DNA of 64,000 bases from an uncultured Oscillospiraceae bacterium (GCA_900539845.1 UQDP01000002.1:175348-239347); one strand, 5' to 3'; positions 8,398 to 17,435 are shown, counted from the stretch's first letter. Made by a program: numbers and translations. The notes: a model not told the origin generated them from the sequence alone.

Positions 8398-10068
8398 TTA
8401 AAGCAAAAGCGGCAGAATTCCCGATATCGCTCCTATGATTGCAACAATTGCCCAGACAACCAACGCAATCGCACCGGCAACAATTGCAACAATCAGTATA
8501 ACTGCCAAGATAAGTAAAGACAGGATCAGCAGACCTTTTTTGCTCTTTTTAACAGGGTCGATAAAATCTCTTCTCTTATCTTCAAGCTGCGGCGCGTTTT
8601 TGGGATCATCATACACCGGGAATATCGGCAGAGTTGCCTTTGCGTCACAATAACCGGGATTCCAAAGCAGCGGCTCTACAAGGCTGCGCACACTTGTTGC
8701 GCCTTTAAGGAATTTTCCGATATTAAGATGAATTGTGTCAAGGAAAGAATCAATCACATTCAGACAAGCGCAGGTCAGCTTATATTCGCGGGTTTCAGGG
8801 CCGTAAGGCGAATCGCCGCAGTAAAGATTCTGAACCAGCTCAAGAATGAAATCAACCACTCTGTTATCGGCAATGTCAGCAATATCTTCTTTTTTAAGCC
8901 CGGATTCCTTTTTACAGATCTTCCACACCTTTTTAAAGGTAAGCTTATTCAGGAATTTGCCGATCGGTTTGATGATCCATGCCAATTTCCTGACCTTTTC
9001 ACCGGGTATGGAAAAAGCGGGAGTCATTTCTGCCAGGCGGTCTATATCATTGCCCATTGCCCATATGACTTCGGATATCATACCGAAGAAAAAGCCTTTC
9101 ATATATTCATCGAACGGCTTTCCGCCGGTGTCAAGCCCCGGCACATCTCGGATGACCGTGGTAGCCACATCTATTTCGGCGTTTTTCGGATCAAATGTTA
9201 TCGTTCGCATCGTGGGAGGGCAGCCGATTACGGCGCCGCAGGCAACATCGTAGAACACATTTCCTTTTTTGCTGATCACATAGCTGATATCATGAACATG
9301 CGTGTGCCCCGTGAGCATACAATGCAGACCGGCATCCGCGAAGATCTCTCTGGTTGTTTCATGATTTCGCTGCATATCGCCCTTTCCGATGATGGCATAA
9401 AAAGGTGAAGGCGCAATCATCGGGTGATGGGTCATTGCAATAACGTACTGGTCGTTATCACGGGCATCCTTAAGCTGCTCAAGTATCCAGTTCATGCAGT
9501 CATCCGAAAAGCCTGAACCGCGCTCGCCCTCCGGCTTATAATTCGTGTCATCATTCAGCGCAAAAAGGCGGTATCCGGGCGCAAGCTGAACAACATAGCT
9601 CATAGATTCCTTATGGCATGATATTGCCTCATTCGGCCCGAATTCGTAATACATATCCCAAAGATCATGCCTGTCCTCAACAGCCGGAACCTTTATGGTC
9701 TTATCGCCCACATAACCGTCTGTAACGCCGCCGTCACGGTAATCATGTGTTGCCGTGATAACATAAACCCGTTTTCCGCGGCTTTTCAGATCACGCAGCA
9801 TCCGTATAAATTCCGCATGGGAATCCAACTCGCCGTTATGCGTTGTGTCGCCGGAAAGAAGAACGATATCCGTTGACGCATCCTCGCACAGCAGATCGAA
9901 TGCTGCTTTTAAAACGAGATCGCTGTCCTTGATCACGATCTGTGATTTAGACTCGGCGTTTTCATATGCTTTTCCGGACTCACCCACCTTATGCGAATAA
10001 TAATGCGTATCGGTGATTACCTGAATTTTAAGCGGAGCGTTATTGCTGCCGCTTATTCCGTTTGCCAT
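8398..10068 (-). CDS. Calcineurin-like metallophosphoesterase with C-terminal membrane anchor
   Basis: A 556-residue protein whose first 300 residues carry all five metallophosphoesterase motifs: TDTHYYS (D-x-H), SGDTTHNGE (GD-x-x), THDYRDGG (N/T-H-D/E variant), MTHHPMIA and GHTHVHD. Residues 300-500 form an extra helical domain. A double hydrophobic stretch near the C-terminus (LLILSLLILAVILIVAIVAG and IALVVWAIVAIIGAISGILP) anchors it in the membrane with the enzyme probably on the cytoplasmic side, as no signal peptide is seen. The substrate is unknown. The gene starts 31 bases after the glycosidase gene, so they are likely cotranscribed. The usual NHD/E asparagine is replaced by threonine, which deserves attention. 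Confidence 0.82.
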   Translation of the reverse strand: MANGISGSNNAPLKIQVITDTHYYSHKVGESGKAYENAESKSQIVIKDSDLVLKAAFDLLCEDASTDIVLLSGDTTHNGELDSHAEFIRMLRDLKSRGKRVYVITATHDYRDGGVTDGYVGDKTIKVPAVEDRHDLWDMYYEFGPNEAISCHKESMSYVVQLAPGYRLFALNDDTNYKPEGERGSGFSDDCMNWILEQLKDARDNDQYVIAMTHHPMIAPSPFYAIIGKGDMQRNHETTREIFADAGLHCMLTGHTHVHDISYVISKKGNVFYDVACGAVIGCPPTMRTITFDPKNAEIDVATTVIRDVPGLDTGGKPFDEYMKGFFFGMISEVIWAMGNDIDRLAEMTPAFSIPGEKVRKLAWIIKPIGKFLNKLTFKKVWKICKKESGLKKEDIADIADNRVVDFILELVQNLYCGDSPYGPETREYKLTCACLNVIDSFLDTIHLNIGKFLKGATSVRSLVEPLLWNPGYCDAKATLPIFPVYDDPKNAPQLEDKRRDFIDPVKKSKKGLLILSLLILAVILIVAIVAGAIALVVWAIVAIIGAISGILPLLL

Positions 10069-10099
10069 AAATTTTTACCTCCTAAACAATATTTATGAA

Positions 10100-12784
10100 T
10101 CAAGCACGCGGTGCTATACTGATCTCTCCCGCTTTCACATCGCCGCCGAGAGTGATTTCTATGATTCCTTTATCCCTCTCGTTAAAAACGATGCTTTCCC
10201 CGTTCAGCAGCACAGAATAATCATACTGATCGGACAGGCATACCAGAATGGTATAATTTGCGCTGCCGCCGAAATATTTAAAAGATATTTCGGCTGTTTT
10301 TTCTGTTGCCGACTGTTTATCGGTCCACAAATCAAAGCCGCTTGTAACCGTGCCCGGTTTATAATAGGCATTTGCCCAAACACATATGGGCGCCGAAAGC
10401 CCGCCGAAATTATGGAACCAGCCGCCGCGCTGAGTTTCAATGCCGAAGCACTCATAGGTATAATAGGAAAAATCGGTTTCCTTTTTCCACATATCGAGCG
10501 CCCTTTTCGCTATATCGAAGGCAAAATCGGACTCGCCCAGATCAAACATTGTTTTCCACAAAAACCACTGATGCGCCATCCAGACATTGCCGTTCCAATA
10601 GCCGTCGTCGAAATAATAAGAGGCGCTCATATCCACAGCGGATATACCGCTTTTGCTCCACATTTCATTCGGATTTTTAATATGCCCAAGCAGCCTTTCC
10701 ACTCTGTTTGACGGAACAGCTCCCGCAACGAGCGGATAAACGCCGTCCATACCCTTATTCATATTTTCGCCCTGCTCATTTCTTAAAAACGCACAGGCTT
10801 TTTTATCTTCATCATAAACCGTGTAGGAATAGTACCCCGCTTTCTCATCCCAAGCAATGGCGTTAAGCGCTGCGGTAGATCTGTCAATATCCTGCTGCAG
10901 ACGCTCCGCGTCCTCTTCTCTGCCGAGAGCGAGTGCCGCCATTTTCATGATCTTTGCTGCCCGAATGATATGTGAGGTCGAAATGCAGGGGCAGATTCTA
11001 TCCATCATCTGCCTGTCTATCATATACACCTGAGCCGGATAATCATCCATCCCGGAGCAGGAATACCAGTAATCATATGTAGTGAGAAGACCGTTTTTGA
11101 ACTTCGCGGTCGTTGAGCCGTTCTCACCTGCAAGGAAACGGTAATAGCGCATCATCTTGTCATACAGCGCGAGCAGAGGCTTTTTATCATCTGCCCTTTT
11201 CAGCATTTCAAGATACTGCGCGAACTGCGTGGGCACTAGACTGCCATGGAGCAGGAAAGCGAAATCTTTATTATCCTCGTCCGAAAGATACGTTTCCAAA
11301 ATGTACTTAGCCTTTTCGGGACTGAATTCCAGCACGCCCACTCCTATAACGCCGCTGTCCCAGGTATAAAAGCTGTCCCATCTTTTTCCCGGTGTGAAAT
11401 GAATAACATTTTCTCCGTGCTTGTATACGGGATAGACCACATTCGTCAGCAGAGTGGATTTCAGTATTTCAGTGGACAGAGTATATTTTTTGCCCGCTTC
11501 ATTCAGTCCGTTATCCTCTTCTGCCGAAGCGGCTGTGTATATCTTTTCATATTCTTCATCCGAAAGCGGCTCAAAAGCGTTTTCGGAGACCACCATATAT
11601 TCCGTATGAGATGAATGGGGATTTATAAATATGGATTTCACAAGGGCGTTGTGAAAAAATCCCTCATCGCTCTTTTTTTTCGAAAAGCTTTCAGAAAAAG
11701 TGCGTGTCAGTTCATCGTATGTATGGTCGCCGTTTGAAAGGCGGTTTGGAAGCGCATCTTCAAGGCAGCCGGATTCAAGTGTTCTCTCCCTTGTTCGCTC
11801 ATTATTTGTAAGAACATAGAAAGTCTCGCCGTTTTCCGGATAAGTAAGCTTGATCCGCCTGCCCCTGCCGCATTTCTCGGACATGATCTGAGGAACAAAA
11901 CCATGCTTTTCAATGCGGGCGGAAATCTCGCTCTCTTGCCCTTTTTCGGTTATAACGAGCACATCAAGCTCCACACCGCCTTTACCGAGGCTTTCAAAAT
12001 AGAGATCTTCCTTTTTACCGATATCAAAAGAAATAAAGGAAAGCGTATCGCTCTGCGGAAACTCGATTTTATTTCCGTTTAAAAGGAACTCGGCAGGCTG
12101 TGAAGTCGCGCTCCTATACCTGACAGTCAGCACGGGATCTTCAAAACGGCTCAGGTCGGTTTTGTAAGAAACGGAGTCACCCTTTTCGCATCCGAAAGGT
12201 TTTAAGCCGAGTGCCGGAACGTGATAGTTTTCACATCTGTCTCCCAAACCGAAACTCATGTGAAAGCGGTAATCCGAAAACTGACCCTTTGCCATCCCGT
12301 CCGGGTTTTCAGTATCCCAAGGGCGGGGATTTGCATATTTATATTCACTGTAATCATTTGCCTCTATAACGACAGCGTTTTCCGGCACATCCAGTTTGCA
12401 GTAAAACGGTTTTGGATATTCCATCGCGGAATACGCATTTAAAATGCAGTTTTGCTTCAGATCGGTATGATTCACGAATTCGCAGCGCATAAGATATGCC
12501 GAGCTGCTGATTCTTGAAAAGGACACATCGCAGTAGATCATATCCTTCCACAAAAGTTCATAACGGTAGGAATAAAATGAATAATCCCCCTTGCAGTGCC
12601 AAAGATGATAATTACTAGGAAACGTAACATTCGGCACGGGCACAGAGGAATTCCATATCGTTGGGTGAACGGAAAAATCAAATCTTGATCCGGATGCCGA
12701 ATCCGAATCGATCACCTTTGATATTCCCATATATTTTTTTGAATACGGCCCCCACACGGGCATTGTTTTATTTGATCCTTGCAT
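10100..12784 (-). CDS. Large glycoside hydrolase, (alpha/alpha)6 barrel, GH63/MGH1-like
   Basis: An 894-residue protein without a signal peptide. The C-terminal half reads as an (alpha/alpha)6-toroid glycosidase like GH63/trehalase/mannosylglycerate-hydrolase relatives: KRWDSFYTWDSGVIGVG with the first acidic pair, then SCSGMDDYP, GNVWMAHQWFLWKTMFDLG, and ETQRGGWFHNFGGLSAPICV. The N-terminal half is beta-rich and likely a sandwich domain. Assignment to an exact family needs a profile search; GH63 is my best guess because of the WDSG and GNVW motifs. The ATG has GGAGGC before it and a perfect promoter upstream. Absence of a secretion signal suggests it processes imported or endogenous oligosaccharides in the cytoplasm. 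Confidence 0.75.
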   Translation of the reverse strand: MQGSNKTMPVWGPYSKKYMGISKVIDSDSASGSRFDFSVHPTIWNSSVPVPNVTFPSNYHLWHCKGDYSFYSYRYELLWKDMIYCDVSFSRISSSAYLMRCEFVNHTDLKQNCILNAYSAMEYPKPFYCKLDVPENAVVIEANDYSEYKYANPRPWDTENPDGMAKGQFSDYRFHMSFGLGDRCENYHVPALGLKPFGCEKGDSVSYKTDLSRFEDPVLTVRYRSATSQPAEFLLNGNKIEFPQSDTLSFISFDIGKKEDLYFESLGKGGVELDVLVITEKGQESEISARIEKHGFVPQIMSEKCGRGRRIKLTYPENGETFYVLTNNERTRERTLESGCLEDALPNRLSNGDHTYDELTRTFSESFSKKKSDEGFFHNALVKSIFINPHSSHTEYMVVSENAFEPLSDEEYEKIYTAASAEEDNGLNEAGKKYTLSTEILKSTLLTNVVYPVYKHGENVIHFTPGKRWDSFYTWDSGVIGVGVLEFSPEKAKYILETYLSDEDNKDFAFLLHGSLVPTQFAQYLEMLKRADDKKPLLALYDKMMRYYRFLAGENGSTTAKFKNGLLTTYDYWYSCSGMDDYPAQVYMIDRQMMDRICPCISTSHIIRAAKIMKMAALALGREEDAERLQQDIDRSTAALNAIAWDEKAGYYSYTVYDEDKKACAFLRNEQGENMNKGMDGVYPLVAGAVPSNRVERLLGHIKNPNEMWSKSGISAVDMSASYYFDDGYWNGNVWMAHQWFLWKTMFDLGESDFAFDIAKRALDMWKKETDFSYYTYECFGIETQRGGWFHNFGGLSAPICVWANAYYKPGTVTSGFDLWTDKQSATEKTAEISFKYFGGSANYTILVCLSDQYDYSVLLNGESIVFNERDKGIIEITLGGDVKAGEISIAPRA

Positions 12785-12818
12785 ACCAAAGCCTCCGTAT
12801 AACGCTGTTATTCTGTAT

Positions 12819-12847
12819 ATTATAAGTTATTTCTTTAGTTTTGGCAA
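12819..12847 (-). promoter_or_regulatory. Strong sigma-A promoter for the glycosidase-phosphoesterase genes
   Basis: Minus strand TTGCCA (12842-12847), 17-base spacer, perfect TATAAT (12819-12824). It lies back to back with the plus-strand promoter at 12858-12886, only 10 bases apart, so the two regions may influence each other. Confidence 0.8.
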
Positions 12848-12857
12848 TAGATTAATA

Positions 12858-12886
12858 TTGACAAAGTTTTTATTTTAAAGTAAACT
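12858..12886 (+). promoter_or_regulatory. Promoter for the CpsC-CpsD-CpsB module
   Basis: Perfect TTGACA (12858-12863), 17-base spacer, TAAACT (12881-12886). Transcription would begin near 12893, which excludes the in-frame ATG at 12892 as start of the next gene and supports the TTG at 12943. Confidence 0.7.
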
Positions 12887-12942
12887 TTAGTATGGAATTA
12901 TGTATAAAAAATCGTTTGGCACGAAAGGAAAGGAAGAGGCAC

Positions 12943-13701
12943 TTGAATATAGACGCTAATGTTCAGAAAGTACTGAGTGCGATATTAAAAAAATGGAAAC
13001 TGATCCTGCTGTTTGCAGTTATCGGTGCAATACTTGCGGCAATTTTCACATCGCGCTTCACAACTCTTACCTATACTTCTTCAATAGAATTTTTGGCGTA
13101 TGCCGTTGATTCAAACCAAGAGCTCAGCGATTCAACGGCAGCGGCGCAGCAGGCAAGCGAAACAAGCAAAATGAACTACGCCATGAAGATGATGGATACA
13201 TACATTGAGGTCTTTCAAACAAATCAGTTTAACCAGGCTGTTGTTGACGAGCTTAACAGGATTTACGGCACGGATTATTCCGCTTCCACGGTTAAGAACT
13301 CCATAACGATTGAAAAAGTAGAAAACACCGCAATGTTTTTGTTCACGATCACCACCGGCGATGCGGATTTGAGCTATCACATTGCGCAATGCCTTGAAAC
13401 CTGTGTGCCTGAGGCTATGCAGAACACAAACAGCGGGCTGGTGCAGGCGTCGGTTGAGGATCCGCCGCTCAGGGCTTCTGCGGCAGAAAGCATGGGATAT
13501 CCCAAAAAATGCCTGATCGGCGCTGTGGCAGGAATATTCGTGGCAGGTTTATACGCAGTTTTGCGTGATTTTCTTGATGTCAGAATCAAGGGCAGGGATG
13601 ATCTTAACGAGAGATACAACATTCCTGTTCTCGGCTCTATACCTGAATTTGAGCAGACTGAGCGCAAGACCAAGAAGAAGGGGGTAAAGAGCAATGGCTA
13701 A
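12943..13701 (+). CDS. Polysaccharide co-polymerase / chain-length regulator (CpsC/YveK/Wzz type)
   Basis: A 252-residue membrane protein that partners a BY-kinase in Gram-positive capsule or exopolysaccharide systems. Two membrane helices bracket an extracellular loop: WKLILLFAVIGAILAAIF near the N-terminus and CLIGAVAGIFVAGLYAVLRDF near the C-terminus, with the Wzz-like proline before the second helix (PPLRASAAESMGYPKK). The tail LGSIPEF is typical. I place the start at TTG 12943 because AAAGGAAAGGAAGAGG sits just before it and the upstream ATG coincides with the predicted transcription start. Its stop overlaps the kinase start by 8 bases. See the finding on the missing glycosyltransferases. 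Confidence 0.88.
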   Translation: MNIDANVQKVLSAILKKWKLILLFAVIGAILAAIFTSRFTTLTYTSSIEFLAYAVDSNQELSDSTAAAQQASETSKMNYAMKMMDTYIEVFQTNQFNQAVVDELNRIYGTDYSASTVKNSITIEKVENTAMFLFTITTGDADLSYHIAQCLETCVPEAMQNTNSGLVQASVEDPPLRASAAESMGYPKKCLIGAVAGIFVAGLYAVLRDFLDVRIKGRDDLNERYNIPVLGSIPEFEQTERKTKKKGVKSNG

Positions 13702-14452
13702 AAAGAAGAAAAAGGACAACTCTGCAAACTCCCGGTTTCTGCTGAAAAACGCCATAATGGATCCGGGGCTGAAATTCAGAGTCGAGGAAGCATATAAAAG
13801 CATAAGGACGAATATTATGCTGTCCGTTATGAAAAAGGGGTGCAAGATCATCGTTGTATCCTCCTCTGTTGCAAATGAGGGAAAAACGACGACAACCACA
13901 AATCTTGCGATCTCTATTTCACAGGCGGACCAGCGTGTTTTACTGATAGACGGGGATCTCAGGAAGCCTAAAGTGCACCACTATTTTTCAATACCTAACG
14001 CCCCGGGGCTTACAAATTATCTCGGCTCGTCTGTAAACAGCCGAAGCATGCAGCAATTAGACCTTTTCAGCATCGTTCATCCTACGGAATATCCAAATCT
14101 GTCCGTGATAACATCCGGCTCGATACCTCCGAACCCGGCGGAGATACTTGGGTCAGAACCTATGTCCGAATTTCTGAAAAAGGCTTCGGAGCACTATGAT
14201 TACATCATCATAGACACACCGCCAATCAATGTTGTTTCGGACGCACTTCCCGTCATACGTGAATCGGACGGAGTCGTTCTGGTTGTGCGCGCCAATTCAT
14301 CAACACACCCCGAGCTGCAAAAAGCGCTTGACTCGCTTAAATTTATAGACGCGAAAATTTTGGGCTTTGTTGTGAACTACGAATCCGAAAAGAAAAAATA
14401 CGGTTACTATGCAAAATACGGGTATTCCCGCTACGGCGATTATACATATTAA
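13694..14452 (+). CDS. Bacterial tyrosine kinase (CpsD/CapB/YveL type)
   Basis: A 252-residue cytoplasmic BY-kinase that autophosphorylates on C-terminal tyrosines to control polysaccharide assembly. Walker A is VANEGKTTTTTNLA, Walker A' is VLLIDGDLRKP, and Walker B is YIIIDTPPINVVSD. The last 20 residues carry a tyrosine cluster (YGYYAKYGYSRYGDYTY), the phosphorylation target. The N-terminal FRVEEAYKSIRTNI is the family EAYRxLRTNI segment. It needs the membrane protein upstream as activator. The kinase start overlaps that gene. Confidence 0.95.
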   Translation: MAKKKKKDNSANSRFLLKNAIMDPGLKFRVEEAYKSIRTNIMLSVMKKGCKIIVVSSSVANEGKTTTTTNLAISISQADQRVLLIDGDLRKPKVHHYFSIPNAPGLTNYLGSSVNSRSMQQLDLFSIVHPTEYPNLSVITSGSIPPNPAEILGSEPMSEFLKKASEHYDYIIIDTPPINVVSDALPVIRESDGVVLVVRANSSTHPELQKALDSLKFIDAKILGFVVNYESEKKKYGYYAKYGYSRYGDYTY

Positions 14453-14468
14453 AACGGAGGCGTGAAAA

Positions 14469-15185
14469 GTGATTTTGAATCATTTCACGGAAACACACTG
14501 CCATATATTGCCGGGGATTGACGACGGCTCGCCTGATGTTGAAACAAGTATCAGCATGATAGAAAGGCTGCGGCTTCAGGGTGCGCAAACCATTATAGTC
14601 ACACCGCATTATTACAGTGATTCCATATCGCTTCAGGATTTCCTGACCAGAAGAAACGCAGCATATGAAAAACTTGCCGCTGCTCTTCCCGATACGAGTC
14701 CCAAAATAGTGCCGGGCGCGGAGATATTCATAAGCCGCTATCTTTTCAGCAATGATGATCTGTCCGGCATATGTTTCGGTAAGGAACGCTATGCGCTTAT
14801 CGAGCACCCGTTTTCCGAAACATTCGGCGAAAAGGCATATGAACGCCTTGTAACGCTTATATGCGATCACGGAATAACGCCCATACTGGCGCATATCGAA
14901 AGATATTCTGCGCTTATGGACAGTGTAAAAACGCTTGATTCCCTGCTTGAGCTTGGCTGCCTTACACAGGTAAATATAAGTTCCTTCGCCGATGAACGCC
15001 GTTCTGTTAAGAAAAAGCTGTTCAAATATCTTGAATCGGGCAGAATACATCTTATAGGCAGCGACTGCCACAACCTTTCCTCCAGACCGCCGGCTTATGA
15101 AGACGGAGCAAAGGAAATCATAAAAAAATGCGGCAGAGCCACTCTTGAAAAGCTTTTAAACAATTCAAATGAATTACTTCAATAA
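14469..15185 (+). CDS. Tyrosine-protein phosphatase, PHP family (CpsB/CapC/YwqE type)
   Basis: A 238-residue manganese-dependent phosphatase that removes phosphate from the BY-kinase tyrosines. PHP metal ligands are visible: TETHCHILPGIDDGS, VTPHYYSD, PGAEIFIS, HIERYSAL and GSDCHN. The GTG start follows ACGGAGG. The gene begins 16 bases after the kinase and is followed directly by a terminator, so the operon ends here. Confidence 0.94.
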   Translation: MILNHFTETHCHILPGIDDGSPDVETSISMIERLRLQGAQTIIVTPHYYSDSISLQDFLTRRNAAYEKLAAALPDTSPKIVPGAEIFISRYLFSNDDLSGICFGKERYALIEHPFSETFGEKAYERLVTLICDHGITPILAHIERYSALMDSVKTLDSLLELGCLTQVNISSFADERRSVKKKLFKYLESGRIHLIGSDCHNLSSRPPAYEDGAKEIIKKCGRATLEKLLNNSNELLQ

Positions 15186-15226
15186 ATAACGGCTGTATCC
15201 TGATCATTTGGATACAGCCGTTATTT
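15184..15226. terminator. Bidirectional terminator between the phosphatase and amidohydrolase genes
   Basis: AAATAACGGCTGTATCC and GGATACAGCCGTTATTT form a 17-bp stem with a 9-base loop. The stem itself carries the T-rich end in both orientations, and it overlaps the stop regions of both convergent genes. Confidence 0.85.
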
Positions 15227-16818
15227 TACATATTTTGATTTTTTAAATCAAAGATAAGTTTTCCGTTCTTATAGGTCTTCAAGACCTGAATATTCCTGAT
15301 CTCTTCGGACTCGCAGGCAAAAGGATCGCTGCTGAGCACGGCAAAATCCGCCGCCTTTCCAGGTTCAATGCTTCCCTTTGCGTCTTCTTCAAAATACTGA
15401 TATGCCGCGTTGACTGTTACCGCCTTTAATGCGTCCTCCGGCGATATCCTCTGTTCCCCGCCGAGAAGTATGCCCGACTTCGTTGTTCTGTTCACCGCGC
15501 ACCACAAGGTTTCCGCCATATCAGGTTCTATTACGGGCGAATCCTGATGAAACGTATACAGGACACCGTATTTCTCAGCCCATTTTGCCGGGCTGATCTG
15601 CGATGCTCTTTCAAATCCGAAATTTTCAGCGTGAACTTCTCCCCAGTGATAGACATGCGCTGCAAAAAAAGACAAGATAACACCCAGATTCTTTGCCCTC
15701 TTGATTTGTTCCTCCGTTATAAACTGCGCATGTATCATGACGGGGCGCAGTTTGCATAGCTGCGGATATTTTTCCTCTGTTATTTCAAGGCAGTTCAAAA
15801 ACTGCTCGCAGGCGGCGTCTCCGTTGCAGTGGGCAATGATTTGAACGCCCTTTTTCGCAGCCTTTTCAAACGCATGGCAGACTTCATCATCCGTCATCGT
15901 TGAACGACCGTGATCCTGACTTCCCCTGTAAGGCGTTTTCATCCACGCTGTTTTTCCCTGCGGAGAACCGTCCAGAAATATTTTAATTCCGCCGATCTTA
16001 AACCTGTTCTCATACTTCAAAATATTTTGGGAAAGCGTTTTTTCCGCAGTCTCAAAAGCCGGAACATCACAATAGGCAACCAGATCGATATAAAGACTTT
16101 TTTCATCGGCAAGCGATCGATATAATGGGAGCATTTCTTTTACAGCCATCCCGTCCTGCACAGTGGCAATGCCGTAAGAAGCGTATTTTTTCTGGGCATT
16201 GCCAAAGGCTTCTCTAAGCTTTTTGCCAGACGGCTGAGGAACTTTTTTCAGGTATTCAAAAAAGGCATTTTCCTCCATATAGCCTGTAAGTTTCCCGTTC
16301 ACACTTTCTATTGCGCCGCCCTGCGGAGCGCTTGTAGCTCCGTCAACACCGAATTCTTTAAGGGCCGATGAATTAAAAAGCCCCATATGCCCGGATTTAT
16401 GCTGAATAACCAGCGGATTATCGGGAGCAATTTTATCCAGCGCTTCAAGCGGAGGATTCTTTTTTTGAGGAAACAGATTATGATCGTATCCGCGCGCTAT
16501 GATCCACTCCCCCTGCTTTATTTGATTCCGAGAGATAAAATCGCTTATTTTCTGTTTTATTTCTTCCTCGCTTTTTGCCCCGTTTAAATCGGCTTGTAAA
16601 AGCGCGTAAGCCGTTTGCGTAAAATGACTGTGCGAATCAATAAAAGCGGGAATCATCACCGCGCCGCAGAGATCGATCTTTTCCTGCGGAGCATATTTTT
16701 CTGATAACTCTTTCAGACTGCCGACTGCTGTTACGATTCCGTTTTCGGTAATTACGCACTCCGTGTAAAGCGGATGTGCCATCGTGATAATTTTTCCGCC
16801 GTAAAATAAAGTTTTCAT
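15226..16818 (-). CDS. Amidohydrolase family protein, YtcJ type
   Basis: A 530-residue metal-dependent hydrolase of the amidohydrolase superfamily, YtcJ-like branch. Seen motifs: PAFIDSHSHFTQTAYALLQ (H-x-H), GYDHNLFP, GGIKIFLDGSPQGKTAWM, AHCNGDAACEQFL and FHQDSPV...M near the C-terminal metal aspartate. The end (GSIEPGKAADFAVLSSDP) is the standard superfamily closing. No signal peptide, so cytoplasmic. I place the start at 16818 because GGAGAT precedes that ATG; the longer opening reads through a terminator. The substrate is unknown; relatives act on N-acyl or amide compounds. Confidence 0.85.
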   Translation of the reverse strand: MKTLFYGGKIITMAHPLYTECVITENGIVTAVGSLKELSEKYAPQEKIDLCGAVMIPAFIDSHSHFTQTAYALLQADLNGAKSEEEIKQKISDFISRNQIKQGEWIIARGYDHNLFPQKKNPPLEALDKIAPDNPLVIQHKSGHMGLFNSSALKEFGVDGATSAPQGGAIESVNGKLTGYMEENAFFEYLKKVPQPSGKKLREAFGNAQKKYASYGIATVQDGMAVKEMLPLYRSLADEKSLYIDLVAYCDVPAFETAEKTLSQNILKYENRFKIGGIKIFLDGSPQGKTAWMKTPYRGSQDHGRSTMTDDEVCHAFEKAAKKGVQIIAHCNGDAACEQFLNCLEITEEKYPQLCKLRPVMIHAQFITEEQIKRAKNLGVILSFFAAHVYHWGEVHAENFGFERASQISPAKWAEKYGVLYTFHQDSPVIEPDMAETLWCAVNRTTKSGILLGGEQRISPEDALKAVTVNAAYQYFEEDAKGSIEPGKAADFAVLSSDPFACESEEIRNIQVLKTYKNGKLIFDLKNQNM

Positions 16819-16872
16819 CAGATCATCTCCGTTCACAGTCATCTTTATTTTACCGCGTTTTGCGCAAAATAA

Positions 16873-16900
16873 ACGGGAAAACGGATAGCCGTTTTCCCGT
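16873..16900 (-). terminator. Terminator after the TM2 protein gene
   Basis: ACGGGAAAACGG pairs with CCGTTTTCCCGT around a 3-4 base loop and the minus strand continues TTATTTTG. It separates the TM2 gene from the amidohydrolase gene. Confidence 0.75.
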
Positions 16901-16951
16901 GGGATGATAAAAAACATTTTAAAAAGACAATTCCGTAATGGAATTTGTATA

Positions 16952-17323
16952 TCACACGTAATACGGATTCGGTTTGGAAAGAATAGAAAATATATCAACG
17001 ATCCAACCGATACAGAACAAACCGCCTGTCAGCAAATACAAGATTCCCATGCCTATTTTACCCTCATAAAATTTATGCGCACCGAGAATACCGAGGAAGA
17101 GACACAGAAAAAAAGCGGTCCACTTATTTTTTGCCCTTCCGCCCGCTGCTGTGGCTGTTGCCTGCGCATTTGCACCTGAAACGGAAGTGCTTGAGTTATT
17201 TATTACTACATTCGGCGCGTCATTCTCCATCTTTTCAACCTGTCTGCCGCACTTTGTACAGATAACGGCGTCTTCGGGTATCTGCGCACCACAGTGTTTG
17301 CAAAATTTTGTTTTTTCTTCCAT
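16952..17323 (-). CDS. Zinc-ribbon plus TM2-domain membrane protein
   Basis: A 123-residue protein with an N-terminal zinc ribbon (CKHCGAQIPEDAVICTKCG), a flexible Asn/Ser/Ala-rich linker, and a C-terminal TM2 domain: WTAFFLCLFLGILGAHKFY, then GIGILYLLT-like second helix ending GGLFCIGWIVDIFSI. TM2 proteins have no single known role. AAAGGAG is spaced correctly for the ATG at 17323 and too close for the one at 17329. It is divergent from a small XRE regulator, and its promoter lies between two matching palindromes, so it is a likely target of that regulator. Confidence 0.88.
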   Translation of the reverse strand: MEEKTKFCKHCGAQIPEDAVICTKCGRQVEKMENDAPNVVINNSSTSVSGANAQATATAAGGRAKNKWTAFFLCLFLGILGAHKFYEGKIGMGILYLLTGGLFCIGWIVDIFSILSKPNPYYV

Positions 17324-17350
17324 AATCATTCTCCTTTTACGTATAATTTA

Positions 17351-17366
17351 ATAACCAAATAGTTAT
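17351..17366. promoter_or_regulatory. Palindromic operator candidate, copy 1
   Basis: ATAACcaaataGTTAT: inverted repeat of five bases with a 6-base centre. It sits just downstream of the -10 box of the TM2 promoter, over the expected transcription start. A second copy lies 55 bases away at 17406-17421. Confidence 0.6.
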
Positions 17367-17377
17367 AATACAAAGGT

Positions 17378-17406
17378 ATTGTACCACGTTTATGCTAACA
17401 TGTCAA
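17378..17406 (-). promoter_or_regulatory. Promoter of the TM2 protein gene
   Basis: Minus strand perfect TTGACA (17401-17406), 17-base spacer, TACAAT (17378-17383). Each side is flanked by one copy of the ATAAC-N6-GTTAT palindrome, copy 2 overlapping the first base of the -35. Confidence 0.8.
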
Positions 17407-17421
17407 TAACCAATCAGTTAT
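17406..17421. promoter_or_regulatory. Palindromic operator candidate, copy 2
   Basis: ATAACcaatcaGTTAT, matching copy 1 at 14 of 16 positions. It touches the -35 of the TM2 promoter and lies 14 bases before the TTG start of the XRE gene, so a protein bound here could affect both genes. Confidence 0.6.
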
Positions 17422-17435
17422 AAGGTGCGTTCGGT

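Noticed and set aside
8728..9408. 226-residue plus-strand frame
   Set aside because: Antisense shadow of the metallophosphoesterase gene, which has clear motifs on the minus strand.
10043..10711. 222-residue plus-strand frame
   Set aside because: Antisense to the start of the phosphoesterase and the end of the glycosidase; no ribosome site or known motif.
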